DNA of 64,000 bases from Glycine soja. Taxonomy: Eukaryota > Streptophyta > Magnoliopsida > Fabales > Fabaceae. Positions 21,693 through 33,865 of this stretch are shown one piece after another; position 1 is the stretch's first letter; each line of letters begins with the position of its first letter. The notes under the pieces are model-generated. The model ran no database searches and was not told the origin of the DNA. It was given only the letters and a program-made list of their open reading frames with translations. Made by a program: the position numbers and the translations under genes. The stretch covers positions 20,428,632 to 20,492,631 of the forward strand of contig NC_041021.1 in the NCBI RefSeq assembly GCF_004193775.1, given 5' to 3'.

Positions 21693-23491
21693 AATCATAC
21701 CCTAATTTCGTCTGGGGATCATTGTTTAGTGGTATACAACCTTCACTTAACCACCCCGAGGAACTTAACACCCATCGTTAGGCAATCCGTGAAGTTTCGC
21801 AACATGTCGGAAGTCGAAAGGAAGCATTGTTGCGCAATCCGTAAAGTTCCGCAACATTCCAGAAGTCAAAAAGGGCATTTTTGTGTAATATGTAAAGTTT
21901 CGCGACATCCCGGAAAGAAAATAGGTGTCGTTACGTAATCCGTAAAGTTCCATAACGTTTTGGAAAAGGAATCAGCAAAAAAAAAGGCAAAAGGGGGTGT
22001 ATTTAGTAAAAATAGGTGTGCAAATAGCAACCAGGCCCACTTGGGCCTTCCAGGGGGTTCAAACAGAAGGCGGTGCCTTCTGGTGGAAGCAACCCAGCTC
22101 GCCTGGGCGAGCTGGGCGACAACCACCTCCCTTTTATCTCCTATAAATAGGGGAAAGAGGACGGAGTAAAAATGTTCAGCCCTTCTGGTATTTAGGATTC
22201 TCTCGAAATTAGTGAGGAAAATTGTTTTCGTGGAAAAAATCCAAGCCGAGGCACTTCTGTGAGCAATTTCGTGAAGATTCTTCTCCGTTCTTCATCGTTC
22301 TTCATCATTCTTCGTTCGTTCTTCATCGTTCTTCGGTCTTCAATCGGTAAGTTCTCGAAATCCAATCTTTCAATTCATTCTATGTAACCTTAGTGGTCCC
22401 CACTTGTTTCGCGTGCTTTTGTTTTTATTTCGTTTGTTTTCTGTATCCCCTTTTGACGTGCTTTAACCATTTATTTAAGCCGTTTTCTCGCCTAATAAAT
22501 AATAAAATGAATTTCCACCGATCATTTGAGTTGTAATATCGTTTAATCTCTGTTAAAATAAAATCCAACCGATCGTTCACATTGTAACCACGTTTAAAAC
22601 CAAAAAAGGCAAAATAATAATAAAATAATCAAAATATTTTTGAATCAAATAATAAAAAAAAAATCAATCGGACGTTGTTTTTTAGAAGTTTCCTTAAATG
22701 AATTGACTAATAACCAAAGTGAAACTAAGGCTAAAATCAACTCATAAATCAAGTTTTGTCCGCAAAAGTCACTAAAAGAAGTTTTATGGTCCAACGCCTT
22801 AAACGGTCCTCTTTTGCTTTTTATCAGTTAACATGGACCATTCAAAAGCATAAAATCAACATGTAACTTTACCGCTTTTGTCGACCACTCCAAGAGATCG
22901 TTAATGGTCCAACGCCTTAACATTTCTCTCCTTTCAAAACAAAGAGATCATTAATGGTCCAACACCTTAATGTTTCTCTCCTTTCAAAAGAATCAAAAGA
23001 TCGTTTAAATGGTCTAAACGCCTTAAACGACTTTTGTACGGTCAAAATATATCTTGCAAAAAAGATAAAAACAACTTAACCAACGTTCAATTCTCAAAGA
23101 ACTACGTAGGTCTGATTTCCTTATCGCAATTGAGGAATACGTAAGAGCAAGGGAAACAACCTTGTCGACCACAAAAAGATAAAAAAACAAAAAGGCGTAA
23201 AAAGACATAAAAACGTAAAAAAAAAGGAAAATAAAACAATTTGAAGTCATATTTGCACACTCGATTAAAGGTTGTTGTCCCTTGTGACGGACGCGTGGGG
23301 TGCTAATACCTTCCCCGTGCGTAAAAACAACTCCCGAACCTTTCACACTTAAAGTTCGTAGACCACACCTTTCCGGTTTTTCCGATGTTTTCCTCAAATA
23401 AACGTTGGTGGCGACTCCGCGCATTTTCCTTTCTTGGAAGACGCACCCGTGAGCCCCGCGTCGCCCTCCTGTCGAAGGGTAGGTTGCGACA
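21693..23491 (+). repeat. 3' LTR of element A
   Basis: About 1.8 kb. It starts AATCATACCCTAATTTCGTC, a mutated form of TGTCATACCC, and ends GGTAGGTTGCGACA. It matches the B, C and 48347 LTR pieces in reverse. A TATA-like CTATAAATAGG lies near 22141. Tandem units of about 50 bp around 'ggtccaacgccttaa' lie at 22780-23030. A copy of the CTACGTA module is at 23098-23172. Confidence 0.88.
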
Positions 23492-24334
23492 AAGGTATTT
23501 TTGCTACCAAAAATTACATACGTGCATATTCAAGGTATTTTTGCTACCAAAATTACATACATGCATATTCAAGGTATCATTGCTACCAAAAATTACATAC
23601 ATGCATATTCAAGGTATTTTTGCTACCAAAATTACATACACCATGGGTAGCATTTTTTGCTATTTCATTCATATTTTATACATATATATACCACTTGGGA
23701 GTCCATCACATGCTATGCACATACTTGCTTTTATTTGAAAAACAATTTCATATTACGCATTCATGGAAAAGGTGAAAATTTACTACTCATTCACACTTTG
23801 CAAAGCCATTTCATGCCATATGGTCCCATTTTGAGAAGCATTTTTGGGTCATTTTCAACACATAGGCATATTTGCAAAGCACTTGGCTACCTATCCCACA
23901 TGTATGCTTGGTTCAACAAGTGTTTGCCTCTTGCTACCTACTCTATGACCAATATTTCCACATCATCTAGGCGCAAATAAATATTAAAGTGCAGCCTTCA
24001 TCAAATGCTGGCCAAAGAGGAAAACCTTATCAATATGCCCTCACTTTTATGCTCTCTTGCATTCTAAAAAACAAAGTTTGGATCTCTTGGCCTAAGCACA
24101 TATTTGAGCACCTATTCTAGCTTCTAAAAGCTTTCCTTAATCTCCACAACGGCGGCCACCTATGCCCAAGTTAATTCCATAAACAAAATTCATAGAATTA
24201 TGCTTAAATGCCATTGAGGCATTTCACCGAGCACTTGGTGGGTGCACCTTTAGGCATGAAAAAATGGTGAATGGGGACAATGCAACATGCCCAATTATTT
24301 CAGAACACCACCTAAGTCTAAGGCCATTGCCTAC
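23492..24334 (-). mobile_element. Antisense fragment of older gypsy UTR between the LTRs of A and B
   Basis: The sequence matches 16320-17350 of A in reverse complement with many differences. At 23495-23640 it holds four units of 'aaggtatttttgctaccaa' and 'ttacatacatgcatattc' of about 40 bp. Both flanking LTR ends (23491 and 24335) point into it, so it is probably the old element into which A and B inserted. No ORF is supported. Confidence 0.65.
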
Positions 24335-26299
24335 TGTTGCAACCTACCCTACGGCAGGAGGGTGACGCGGAGGCTCGCAGGTGCGTCTTCCAAGGAAGGA
24401 AGGCGCGCGGAGTCGCCACCAACGTTTATTCGAGAAAAACGTCGGAAAAACCAAAAGGTTTGGTCTACGAACTTTAAGTGTGAAAGGTTCGGGAGTTGTT
24501 TTTATGCACGGGGAAGATATTAGCACCTCACACGTCCATCACAAAAGATGACAGCCTTTAATCAAATGTGCAATATCATATCTTCAATTTGTTTTATTTT
24601 CCCTTTTTTATGTTTTTATGGGCCTTTTGTATTTTTTATCTTTTTGTGGTCGACAAGGGTGTTTCCCTCGCTCCTACGTATCCTCAATTGTGATGAGGAA
24701 ATCAGACCTACATAGTTCTTTCAGAACTAAACGTTGGTTACGTTGTTTTTATCTTTTTTTCGCAAGATAGATTTTAATTGAAAAAAGGTCATTTAAGGCG
24801 TTGGACCATTAAACGATCTTTTGATTTTGAAAGGAGAGAAACGTTAAGGCGTTGGACCATTAACGATCTCTTGTTTTTGAAAGGAGAGAAACGTTAAGGC
24901 ATTGGACCATTAACGATCTCTTGTTTTTTTAAAAGGGATGGTCAACAAAAGCGGAGCTTTTGCTCCTACGTTTCCTCGATTAGTGGTGAGGAAATCAGAC
25001 CTACGTAGTTCTTTCTGAAAGAGGTAAAGTTATGTGTTGATTTTATGCTTTTGAATGGTCCATGTTAACCAATAAAAGCAAAGAGGACCATTTAAGGTGT
25101 TGGACCTTAAAACGGTTTTAAGTGACTTTTGCGGACAAAGCTTGATTTGTGAGTTGATTTTAGCCTTAGTTTCACTTTGGTTATTAGTCAATTCATTCAA
25201 GGAAACTTTCAAAGAAAAATGTCCCATTGATTTTTTTGATTATTTTATTCAAAGATATTTTGATTATTTTATTATTATTATTTTCAATATATTTTGATTA
25301 TTTTATTATTATTTTTCCTTTTTTGATTTAACCGAGGTTACTACGTGAATGATCGATTGGATTTTATTTTAATAATGATTAAACGAGAGTACAACACAAA
25401 TGATCGGTTGAAATTCATTTTATCAATTATTAGGCGCGATAACGGCTTAAATAAACAGTAAAAAAGCTCATTAAAAGCGGAAGAAAAGAAAATCGAAAGT
25501 GAACGAGATGAAGATGAAAACAAACAAAACAAGAAATGAATTGAAAGTCACGGATTCGAACACTTACCGGTTGAAGACCGAAGAACAGTGAAGAACGGCG
25601 GAAAATCTTCACGGATTTGCTCATGGATACGTCTCGGAAGCGTTACGGAAGCACCTCGGCTTGGATTTTCTTCACGGAAACACATTTTTTCACCCAAAAC
25701 AGCTGAAATGCATAGCATAAGGGTCAGGGATCAATTTACACAACCCTCTTCCCCTATTTATAGCAAAAATGGGGAGGTGCTTGCCGCCCAGAGGCTTCTT
25801 GAGGAAGATTTTTGAGCGCATCCCTAATTACTAAGTTCACCCCCCCTTTTCGTACTTTACGAAAAAGTTACGGAAGCCTTACAGAAGCGTTTTGGACTTG
25901 ATTTTCCTCTTTTTTCTCTTCCCTTTCACCAATATTAAGTGAAATATGCTTACCCAAGGTTTTTAGAAATTTTACAGAAGCATTACGGAAGCTCCAGATG
26001 TCATTTTTTAACAAAATGGAGGTGGTTGCCGCTCAGAGGCTTCTTGAGGAAGATTCCTGAATGCACCCCATAATTGATAAGTTCACCCCCCTTTTGGAAT
26101 GTTCTGGATGAAGTTTCCTGAGTGCACCCCCCGTGTTTGATAAGTTTAGCCCCCGCTTTTGTGTTTTTGGCTTTTTTCTTTCCGAAACATCCCGAAACTT
26201 TACGGATTCCATGGCAATGGGTATTAAACATTTTGAAGTGGTCAAACGGAGGTTGCATGCAGACAAACAATGGTCCCCGGACGAAATTAGTGTATGACA
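24335..26299 (-). repeat. 3' LTR of element B
   Basis: About 1.97 kb. On the minus strand it runs from TGTCATAC (26299) to GGTTGCAACA (24335). It contains CTACGTA modules at 24650-24722 and 24940-25012, three units of about 55 bp around 'ggcgttggaccatt' at 24790-24950, and a TATA-like stretch near 25757. It matches the truncated 39406-39935 LTR clearly but imperfectly, suggesting an old insertion. Confidence 0.88.
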
Positions 26300-26316
26300 G
26301 TTGCCCCTCTTTACTT
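26300..26316 (-). promoter_or_regulatory. Polypurine tract of element B
   Basis: Minus strand AAGTAAAGAGGGGCAAC abuts the LTR start. It is identical to the tract of A and serves as plus-strand primer in this family. Confidence 0.85.
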
Positions 26317-26672
26317 ATCTTTTATTGGAGATAAAAGGGAAGTAAAGATAAGACACTAATTTCGTTCGAGCTAAATCCTTACCTGATCGACCAATAGCTC
26401 TGTTAGTGAAAACCATGACGTCTCCGATGCTATCGGACTCGATCATTTCTGGACAACAGAAGAGGTTCTTGGCGCGTCATCCACTTGATCGTCCCTGGAT
26501 GACAAAAAGTATCTGCAAGAAAATCTCAAAAAACAATTAGAAACAGACGACTATCATCGTCCAAGATATTGCCGGAAAAAAAAAAAGAAAGCAAGTGAGT
26601 GGATAACTAAAAGGTATCTTCGCATGCTACCGGACCTCTTACAGGTCGGGGTAACAAAATTGTGTTTGTACG
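26317..26672 (-). other. 3' UTR of B between polypurine tract and 71-bp array
   Basis: Non-coding. Resembles 21340-21680 of A in reverse. No other signal seen. Confidence 0.55.
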
Positions 26673-27383
26673 GATAACCACTTGGGGTATTTCCGCCTGC
26701 CACTTGACGCATGGGTCAAGATTAACAGATGTTGTCTTTGTATGGATAATCACTTGGGTATATCCACCTGCCACCTGACGCATGGGTCAGGATCAACAGA
26801 TGTTGTCTTTGTACAGATAATCACTTGGGTATATCCACCTGCCACCTGACGCATGGGTCAGGATGAACAAATGTTGTCTTTGTACGGATAATCACTTCGG
26901 TATATCTGCCTGCCACTTGGCACATGGGTCAGGCTCAGCAGACGTTGTCTTTGAACGGATAATCACTTGAGTATATCTGCCTGCCACCTAACGCATGGTT
27001 CAGGATCAACAGATGTTGTCTTTGTACGGATAATCACTTGGGTATATCCGCCTACCACCTGGCGCATAGGTCAGGATCAACAAATGTTGTCTTTGTATGG
27101 ATAATCACTTAGGTATATCCACCTGCCACCTGACGCATGGGTCAGGATCAACAGATGTTGTCTTTGTACAGATAATCACTTGGGTATATCTGCCTGCCAC
27201 CTGACGCATGGGTCAGGATCAGTAGATGTTATCTTTGTACGGATAATCACTTGGGTATATCTGCCTGCCACCTGACGCATGGGTCAAGATCAGTAGATGT
27301 TGTCTTTATATGGATAATCACCTGGGTATGTTCGCCTGCCACCCGACCCGTGGGTCAGGATCAACAGATGTTGTCTGTGAGAC
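26673..27383 (-). repeat. 71-bp tandem array, about 10 copies
   Basis: GATAATCACTTGGGTAT recurs at 26745, 26816, 26887, 26958, 27029, 27100, 27171, 27242 and 27313, exactly 71 bp apart; the first unit at 26673 is 72 bp. Units are close to identical, unlike the related units in A, so this copy was recently expanded or homogenised. Located in the 3' UTR of B. Confidence 0.95.
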
Positions 27384-29657
27384 TAAAAAGTTCCAACCGG
27401 AAGATGCTGACATCTCTAGAAAGGGTGCAGATGACCACATTTGGTCTCCACTTGTCAATCAGACTAGGGGTCCCTGAATAGCAATAGTATGTGGGCAGAT
27501 AACCATCGGGTGTCTCCGCATGCCACCAGACTCATAGGTAACGATAACAAAAGTTGGGTGGTCAACAAAAGTGAGGCTTTTGCTCCTATGTATCCTCAAT
27601 TTGTGATAAGGAACTCAGACCTACGTAGTTCTTGCAAGAGGTGTGAGACTAAAATAGTCTCAGTGTTCTTTCACTAAAATGCGAACATGCTTCAGTAAAG
27701 AAACAAAACCTCCAACTGATCAAAGCAACATATAATTTTTGGAGAAAAACAATGTGTCTATTGGGGAAGGAGAGTATGTTGATAAAAATTTTCTTGTAAC
27801 CACAAATGAGATTTTGGATGTTAGCGTTTCGTTTCTAAACGACCATTTAGAGGAAACACCGGGTCCAACTGAAGATAGAAAAAAATCAATCATAGTGTAT
27901 AAACCTCACACAGGCAAGTGTTTCACCCTAATTCCAAACCATAGATATGTTATGACTTGATTTTGCAAATCATTTCCTATCAAATCAAATATTACATGCG
28001 TGATCATGGATCAATAGGACTTTTTTGGGAATAGTGTTGTTCTTGGTGGGAAATTTGGCTCTGAGTGTTTGGGCCTTTTCCTTTTTTGTTTTTGTTTAGT
28101 GCGGGGCGAAAAAGTCATCGGCACTCAAGGTTTTGGTTGGTAATCAAAGAGAGAGGACCACTTCAAGTCGTGGTTTCCAAAGATCTTTCTGTATATTTCT
28201 TTTGTTTGCTTCTGATCTTCGATCGAGAATTTTCCTTTCTTTTTTGCTTTCTTCCAATCTTTGATTTGGAATTTTCTTCTTTTGCTTTCTTCCGATCTTT
28301 GATTGGGAACTTTCTTTTTCTTTTCTTTTCTTCCGATCTTTGATCAGGAACTTCTTTTTCTTTTTTTTTTTTTGTTTTCTCCTGAGGGCGAGGATGGACA
28401 TTCTCACCCTAGGTCAAGGTTTATGGTGAGTTGGGATTTTGGCTCAAGGCTTTTAGAACGGCTGGACATGATATATGTCAAGGCGTTGGTTTGGCCAGCG
28501 GTTCAGGGATAAAGGAATGTTCCACATTATTTCCATGACACACATGCAACAATGATGATTTGGAAATTTTATGAAAAACTGGTCATGCATGCACCCATGT
28601 GGACACTCAAGCATCAAGTTTTTATGTTCATGTGACACTAGGGCTCAGGATTCATTTTCCCTATTGATGTCAACCCAGTGTTTCCAAAACATGCTCTTTT
28701 ATCAATTCATGCATCCATCCAAGTCCATTTTGGGCTTTTGGGAAAATTTTCACAGCATTCACCCTTCGGGTGCATACACATTTTTTTTTCAAAAACCTTG
28801 TGTTCTGAATGGCAAGTTCATTTCTTTTCAAGAGCATGTTGGCTTTTTATCTAACCAATTTTTTTTTTTGTTTTTTTTTTTGTGAGGTATTTTGCTACCT
28901 AAACACATATATATTTTTGTGAGACATTTTGCTACCTAAACATATACATACATATTCAAAGTAGTTTTGCTACCTAAACATATACATACATATTCAAGGT
29001 ATTTTTGCTACCTAAACATATATATTCTCTTTTTTTGTGAGGTATTACTACCTTCCCAGTTTGTGCTTGTTTATTTAAATTCCCAGGATTCTGAGCAACT
29101 AGGTAGGTCCAACTATGACTTAAGAAACAAAGGTGATCAAATAACAAGCAGAAAATTTAAAAGGTACTAGGCTACCTCCTAGTAGCACTTCTTTAACATC
29201 TTGAGCTGGACGCTCGGCCTAGCGTCTATTCGTATCTGTCCCTAGGCCTTTGGGAGCAGAACGACGTTACGCAATAAAGACGTGACCATGCCCCCGCTTA
29301 CCCTGGTCTCTTTGAATCTTCTACTAGGCACGACACCGGCCTTCGCTTGAAGCACGTGTTTCCCCGCTTTCACCTACAGGATGGAAATATGCATGGGCAT
29401 GCACATGCATGAGCAGTTTAAAATGCAACAATGTTGAGCAAAATTCGTTATGTTCATTTTAATTAAGCGTTCGCGACACCCCCTAGGGACCTGAGTGAAG
29501 GGGCTTGACGTGACAACAGACACAACACAGGGATTGGGAAAAGAATCATCAATCTGTCATTTTATTAAATGTTGTGACCGGAGCTTACAAAAGACAAGAA
29601 GCCTTGAAAACAACACAAAAACAAAATGGGCAGCGAATCTCCGAATTGCCCCAAGTG
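27384..29657 (-). other. 3' UTR of element B between pol and the tandem array
   Basis: No supported gene. It holds a CTACGTA module (27558-27635), a block shared with A and C2 (27720-28080), a T-rich stretch with repeated GATC-stem hairpins (28190-28390), 'ttgctacctaaacatatac' repeats (28890-29030) and a block shared with C2 at 29100-29220. Short ORFs here are T-rich artefacts. Confidence 0.6.
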
Positions 29658-31222
29658 TCAAGCGTAGTATCGCTTGACAACATCGGCGTTCACGGGCAAG
29701 GGTAATTCGATGTCATCCATGTTGGCAAGCACCAGTGCTCCTCCTGAGAATGCTTTCTTCACGACAAAAGGTCCTTCGTAATTCAGAGCCCATTTCCCCC
29801 TATTATCCTTCGGGGCTTGGGATATCTTCTTCAACACCAAGTCTCCCTCATTAAACTTGCGTGGGCGTACTTTCTTGTCGAAAGCATTCTTTACCCGTCT
29901 TTGGTACAGACACCCATGGCTCATAGCCGTCAGCCGTTTGCCCTCTATAAGGTTGAGTTGGTCGAAACGCGCTTGGGCCCACTCCGATTCTTTCAAACTG
30001 GACTCTGCCAAGATCCTCAAAGATGGAACCTCCACCTCAAATGGTAGAACGACTTCCATTTCGTACACCTAAGAAAACGGTGTTGCCCCAGTTGAAGTGC
30101 GTACCAAGCCTGATAACCATGTAGCGCAAAGGGGAGCATCTCGTGCCAATCTTTATAGGACACAGTCATCTTCTGGATAATTTTCTTGATGTTTTTGTTT
30201 GCCGCCTCTATTGTCCCGTTCATCTTAGGCCTGTAGGGCGTGGAGTTGTGGTGCTGGATTTTAAAGTCCTCGCACATTTCCCTCATCATCTTGTTGTTCA
30301 GATTGGTGGCGTTGTCCGTGATAATCTTTCTCGGCAATCCGTATCAGTAGATTATCTCCTTTTTAATAAACTTGACGACCACCTTCCTCGTGACACTGGC
30401 GTACGAGGCAGCTTCAACCCACTTGGTGAAATAGCCGATTGCTACCAAGATAAAATGATGCCCGTTTGAGGCTCTGGGCTTGATGGCCCCGATGACATCT
30501 ATTCCCCACATGGAGAAGGGCCATGGGGCAGCCATGACATTTAAGGGTATCGGCGGAGCATTGACATTGTCTGCGAACGTCTGGCACTTATGGCATTTTC
30601 TCACATGGAGGCAACAGTCGTTCTCCATGGTGAGCCAATAGTACCCCGCCCTCAGGATCTTTCTAGCCATGGCGTGCCCATTGGTGTGTGTTCCGAAAGA
30701 GCCCTCATGGACTTCCACTATCATCCGCTCAGCCTCCTTAGCATTTATGCATTAGAGTAACACCATATCATGGTTCCTCTTGTACAACACGTACCCACTC
30801 AAGAAGAACCTTGCCGCCAACCATCTTAATGTTCTCTTGTCATTATCAGAAGCCTCGGATGGGTATTCCTTGTTCTCGACATATCGTTTGATGTCGAAAA
30901 ACCAAGGTTTACCATCTTGCTCCTCTTCTATCAGACAGCAATGCCCGGGCTTGCTGCGACACCAGAACTCGATGTATGGCAAGTCTCCATGCGAAGTCAG
31001 CTGGAGCATGGATGCCAAAGTGGCAAGTGCATCGGCCATTTGGTTTTCCTCTCGGGGAACATGGTGGAAGGAGACATCATCAAAGAAATCAGCCAGCTTC
31101 TTGATGCATGCCTGGTAGGGTATCAACTTATGATCCCTAGTCTCCCACTCCCTTCTCAGTTGGTGAATTACCAGAGCATGTACTGTCACAGACGATGGGA
31201 CGCCCATACCAAGGCGTAGCAT
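29658..31222 (-). pseudogene. pol: Element B pol C-terminal half: RNase H remnant and integrase, broken
   Basis: After a junction near 31195 the frame enters the end of the second RNase H (ALVIHQLRREWETRD). Compared with A (13334-13806), about 470 bp covering the end of the first and most of the second RNase H are deleted. Integrase zinc block lies near 30570-30690, core GIDVIGAI near 30500, catalytic Asp kept (IITDNATN near 30310), and Glu in NGTIEAANK near 30210. A TGA replaces Trp near 30347. A frameshift lies near 30080. The terminal stop is at 29658-29667. Confidence 0.88.
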
Positions 31223-32292
31223 GTTCTTTCTAAAAGGGAGTAATTCATTTCGCAGGCTATGAATTTCTTACTTAGGTAATAGACGACCCGTTCCCTCTTG
31301 CTAGAATCATCGTGTTGCCTCAACATGCACCCCATTGACTCATCCAACACTATCATATAGAGGAAGAGAGGTCTTCCAGCCACTGGGGGCATCAGCACCG
31401 GGGGGTTCATGAGACATTGCTGGATCTTTCCAAACGCCTCTTGACAATCGTCATTCCAACGAATGGACTGATCCTTGTGTAAAAGCTTGAATAATGGCTC
31501 GCAGGTAGCCATGAGTTGTGATATGAACCTGGCGATGTAGTTCAAGTGCCCCAAGAAACCCCAGACTTGCTTTTTGGTGCATGGCTCTGGCATTTCGAGG
31601 ATGGCCTTAACTTTTTCGGGGTCAACCTCTATCCCTTTTCGGCTCACGATGAAACCCAATATTTTTCCCGATTTGACCCCGAAAGTGCACTTGGTCGGGT
31701 TCAACCTTAGTCGGTACTTCCGTAACCTCTTGAACAACTTTCGTAAGTTGACGAGATGTTCTTCTTCAGTTTTGAACTTGGCAATCATATCGTCCACGTA
31801 CACTTCGATTTCTTGATGCATCATATCATGGAACAAGGTGACGAACGTCGTCTTTTCCATCGCCCGCTGATAGGTTTCCCCGGCGTTCTTGAGCCCGAAA
31901 GAAATCACCTTATAACAGAATGTTCCCGACAAGGTGACGAACATCGTCTTTTCCATGTCCTCCGGTGCCATCCTTATCTGGTTGTAGCCCGAGAAGCCAT
32001 CCATAAAGGAAAACAAAGTGAAATTGGTGATGTTGTCCATGAGGACATCAATGTGTGGTAAAGGAAAGTTATCCTTGGGACTGGCTCGGTTTAGGTCCCG
32101 ATAGTCTACACACATTTGCACCTTCTCGTCTTTCTTTGGGACAGGGACTATATTGGCCACCCACTCAGGGTATCGAGCCACGGCTAAGAAGCCCGCATCA
32201 AATTTCTTCTTTACTTCCTCTTTAATCCTTAAGGACATTTCGGGCTTCATCCTCCTCAACTTTTGCTTCACCGGGGAACATCCGAGATTCAA
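31186..32292 (-). pseudogene. pol: Element B reverse transcriptase
   Basis: An open stretch of 368 codons includes the RT fingers/palm (VDYRDLNRASPKDNFPLP near 32090) and the active site YVDDM near 31800, followed by the thumb/connection. Near 31843-31857 there is a five-codon in-frame insertion (EKTTF) between QRAM and VTLFHDM, matching a stretch about 90 bp upstream (31933-31954). It lies close to the active site and probably impairs the enzyme. Downstream, RNase H is interrupted by the deletion in the neighbouring entry. Confidence 0.85.
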
Positions 32293-33013
32293 GGGGAGCC
32301 TGTGCTATACAATGTCAGAGTCTAAGCCAGGCATATCTCAATATGACCAGGTGAAGACGTCTTGGTAGTCTCACAGTAAAGTCACCAGCTTGTTTTGGAT
32401 TGAGGCAGTCATGCTCATTCCCACCTTTACCTCCTTTCGCCGCCAGCACCAAGATCTATGACCTTCGTTTCCTCTTGGTGCGGCTTCAATGCTCGGTCCT
32501 CTTGGGCGGCCATCCTTTCCATCTCCGAGGATAACCCTATGTCGTCTTCTTCCTCATCCATCTGATCTGCTTCTCGCCCGAAATCGACAGTCGGGTCCAT
32601 GGTATTAGTACCTTCACAGGACTCGTCGTCGGATCTGTATCGCAGCAGAAAGAAATAAATATGCAAATGAATGAGGAAGGGTGAAGGCGCAAGAACAGAT
32701 GAGCAAAAGATCTTGTATTATTGAAATGAGTAACGCCTTATCAAAAGGAAAACTCTAAAGCTTAGGCCCAGCCATAGGATTCTTAAAACTCATGGTTTAC
32801 ATTATGTTTGCCGAGGAAACCTCGGGCCATTCCATGACTTGCTAGTTTCCCAGCTGGAAACTCGGGACACCTTTGAGGGGATTCATCGTGCACCACAGTC
32901 ACTTCCTCTTCGAACCTAAAGCTTGCGCTAACAAAGCTCTCGATGAGGTGACAGGGAGGGGCCTCCTTCACATGTGCCCTTAGCTGTGGGCCAGTGCCCC
33001 GATTTCTCTTTTC
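32293..33013 (-). other. Protease-RT linker of element B
   Basis: Decayed coding sequence joining protease and RT. Short frames rich in Asp/Glu (32427-32666) fit the acidic linker of this family, with stops between them. No separate gene is supported. Confidence 0.5.
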
Positions 33014-33865
33014 CTAGCTGTTTTTCCTTATGTTGGCCTGCGTAGGCTTATATCCTAAACCAAACCTTCCAGAGTTCTCTTTGACATCCACCAAGTCGGA
33101 CCTGCCGTCATTGTTCTTCCCCAAGCCCATGTCGGGCTCGTAACCATGCCCTAGCATGACGCGAGCCACCATGATCGCTGCACTAGACATGCGAGGACAG
33201 ATCGGGAGGGACTCCACCAAGGTATTACTCACTATCTTGAAAGATTGGAAGGCCGTTTCTAGAGCTTCTTTGGCAGTTTTGACATAGGGCATGGAGGACG
33301 GACAACTTATCAGAAGGTCCTCCTCTCCCGAGACGATGACCAAAAGGCCCTCCACCACGAATTTCAATTTCTGGTGAAGCATCGAGAGTACTACTCCTAG
33401 TGAGTGGATCCAAGGTTGGCCCAATAAGCAACTGTAAGCAAGGTTTATATCCATCACTTGAAAGGTAACTTGACAAGTGTGGGGTCCTACTTGGATCGGG
33501 AGGTTGATCTCCCCCCTCACCTCCCAGCGGCTCCCGTCGAATGCCCGGACTATCATGGCGCTTGGCCTTAAGTGGGATGTAATGAAAGGAAACTTTTCCA
33601 ACGTGCTTTTTGGCATCACATTCAAGCTCGAGCCGTTATCGATGAGGACCTTGGCCATAACATGGTCCATGCACTTGACGGAGACGTCTAGGGCCCTGTT
33701 GTGCCCCCATCCTTCAGCAGGAATTTCCTCTTCCGCGAAGGTAAGATAGTTATTGGCAGTAATGTTATTGACTATCCCCTCAAAACCCTCCACGAAGATG
33801 TCTTGGGCCACGTGGGCCTCGTTTAGCACTTTGATCAATAATGCTCGGTGAGCCTCCGAGCTCAT
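33014..33865 (-). pseudogene. pro: Element B protease with G-patch-like tail
   Basis: Aspartic protease that would process Gag-Pol. The open frame has 283 codons. The catalytic motif is LIDNGSSLNVMP near 33620, with Asn instead of Ser/Thr after the Asp, normal for this lineage as I know it. A second protease block, LLGQPWIHSLG, lies near 33420. A Gly-rich G-patch-like stretch (GHGYEPDMGLGKN, then GRFGLGYKP) follows near 33050-33150. The frame continues from gag, whose end near 33920 has stops, so the whole Gag-Pro is not translatable. Confidence 0.85.

Larger units (their letters stand above)
12763..23491 (+). mobile_element. Tat/Ogre-type gypsy element A, right part
   Basis: This part holds the C-terminal RT through integrase, an accessory ORF at 17481-18719, a long 3' UTR with tandem repeats, a polypurine tract and a complete 3' LTR. 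Element B spans about 2.2 kb between the positions matching 3574 and 12763, so that much (protease and most of RT) was deleted from A. Sense orientation matches the left part. Confidence 0.85.

Noticed and set aside
23404..23425. TGGCGACTCC taken as a tRNA-Arg primer site ending the gypsy LTR
   Set aside because: The same string lies inside the 3' LTRs as well, and TG...CA ends place the LTR terminus about 80 bp further on.
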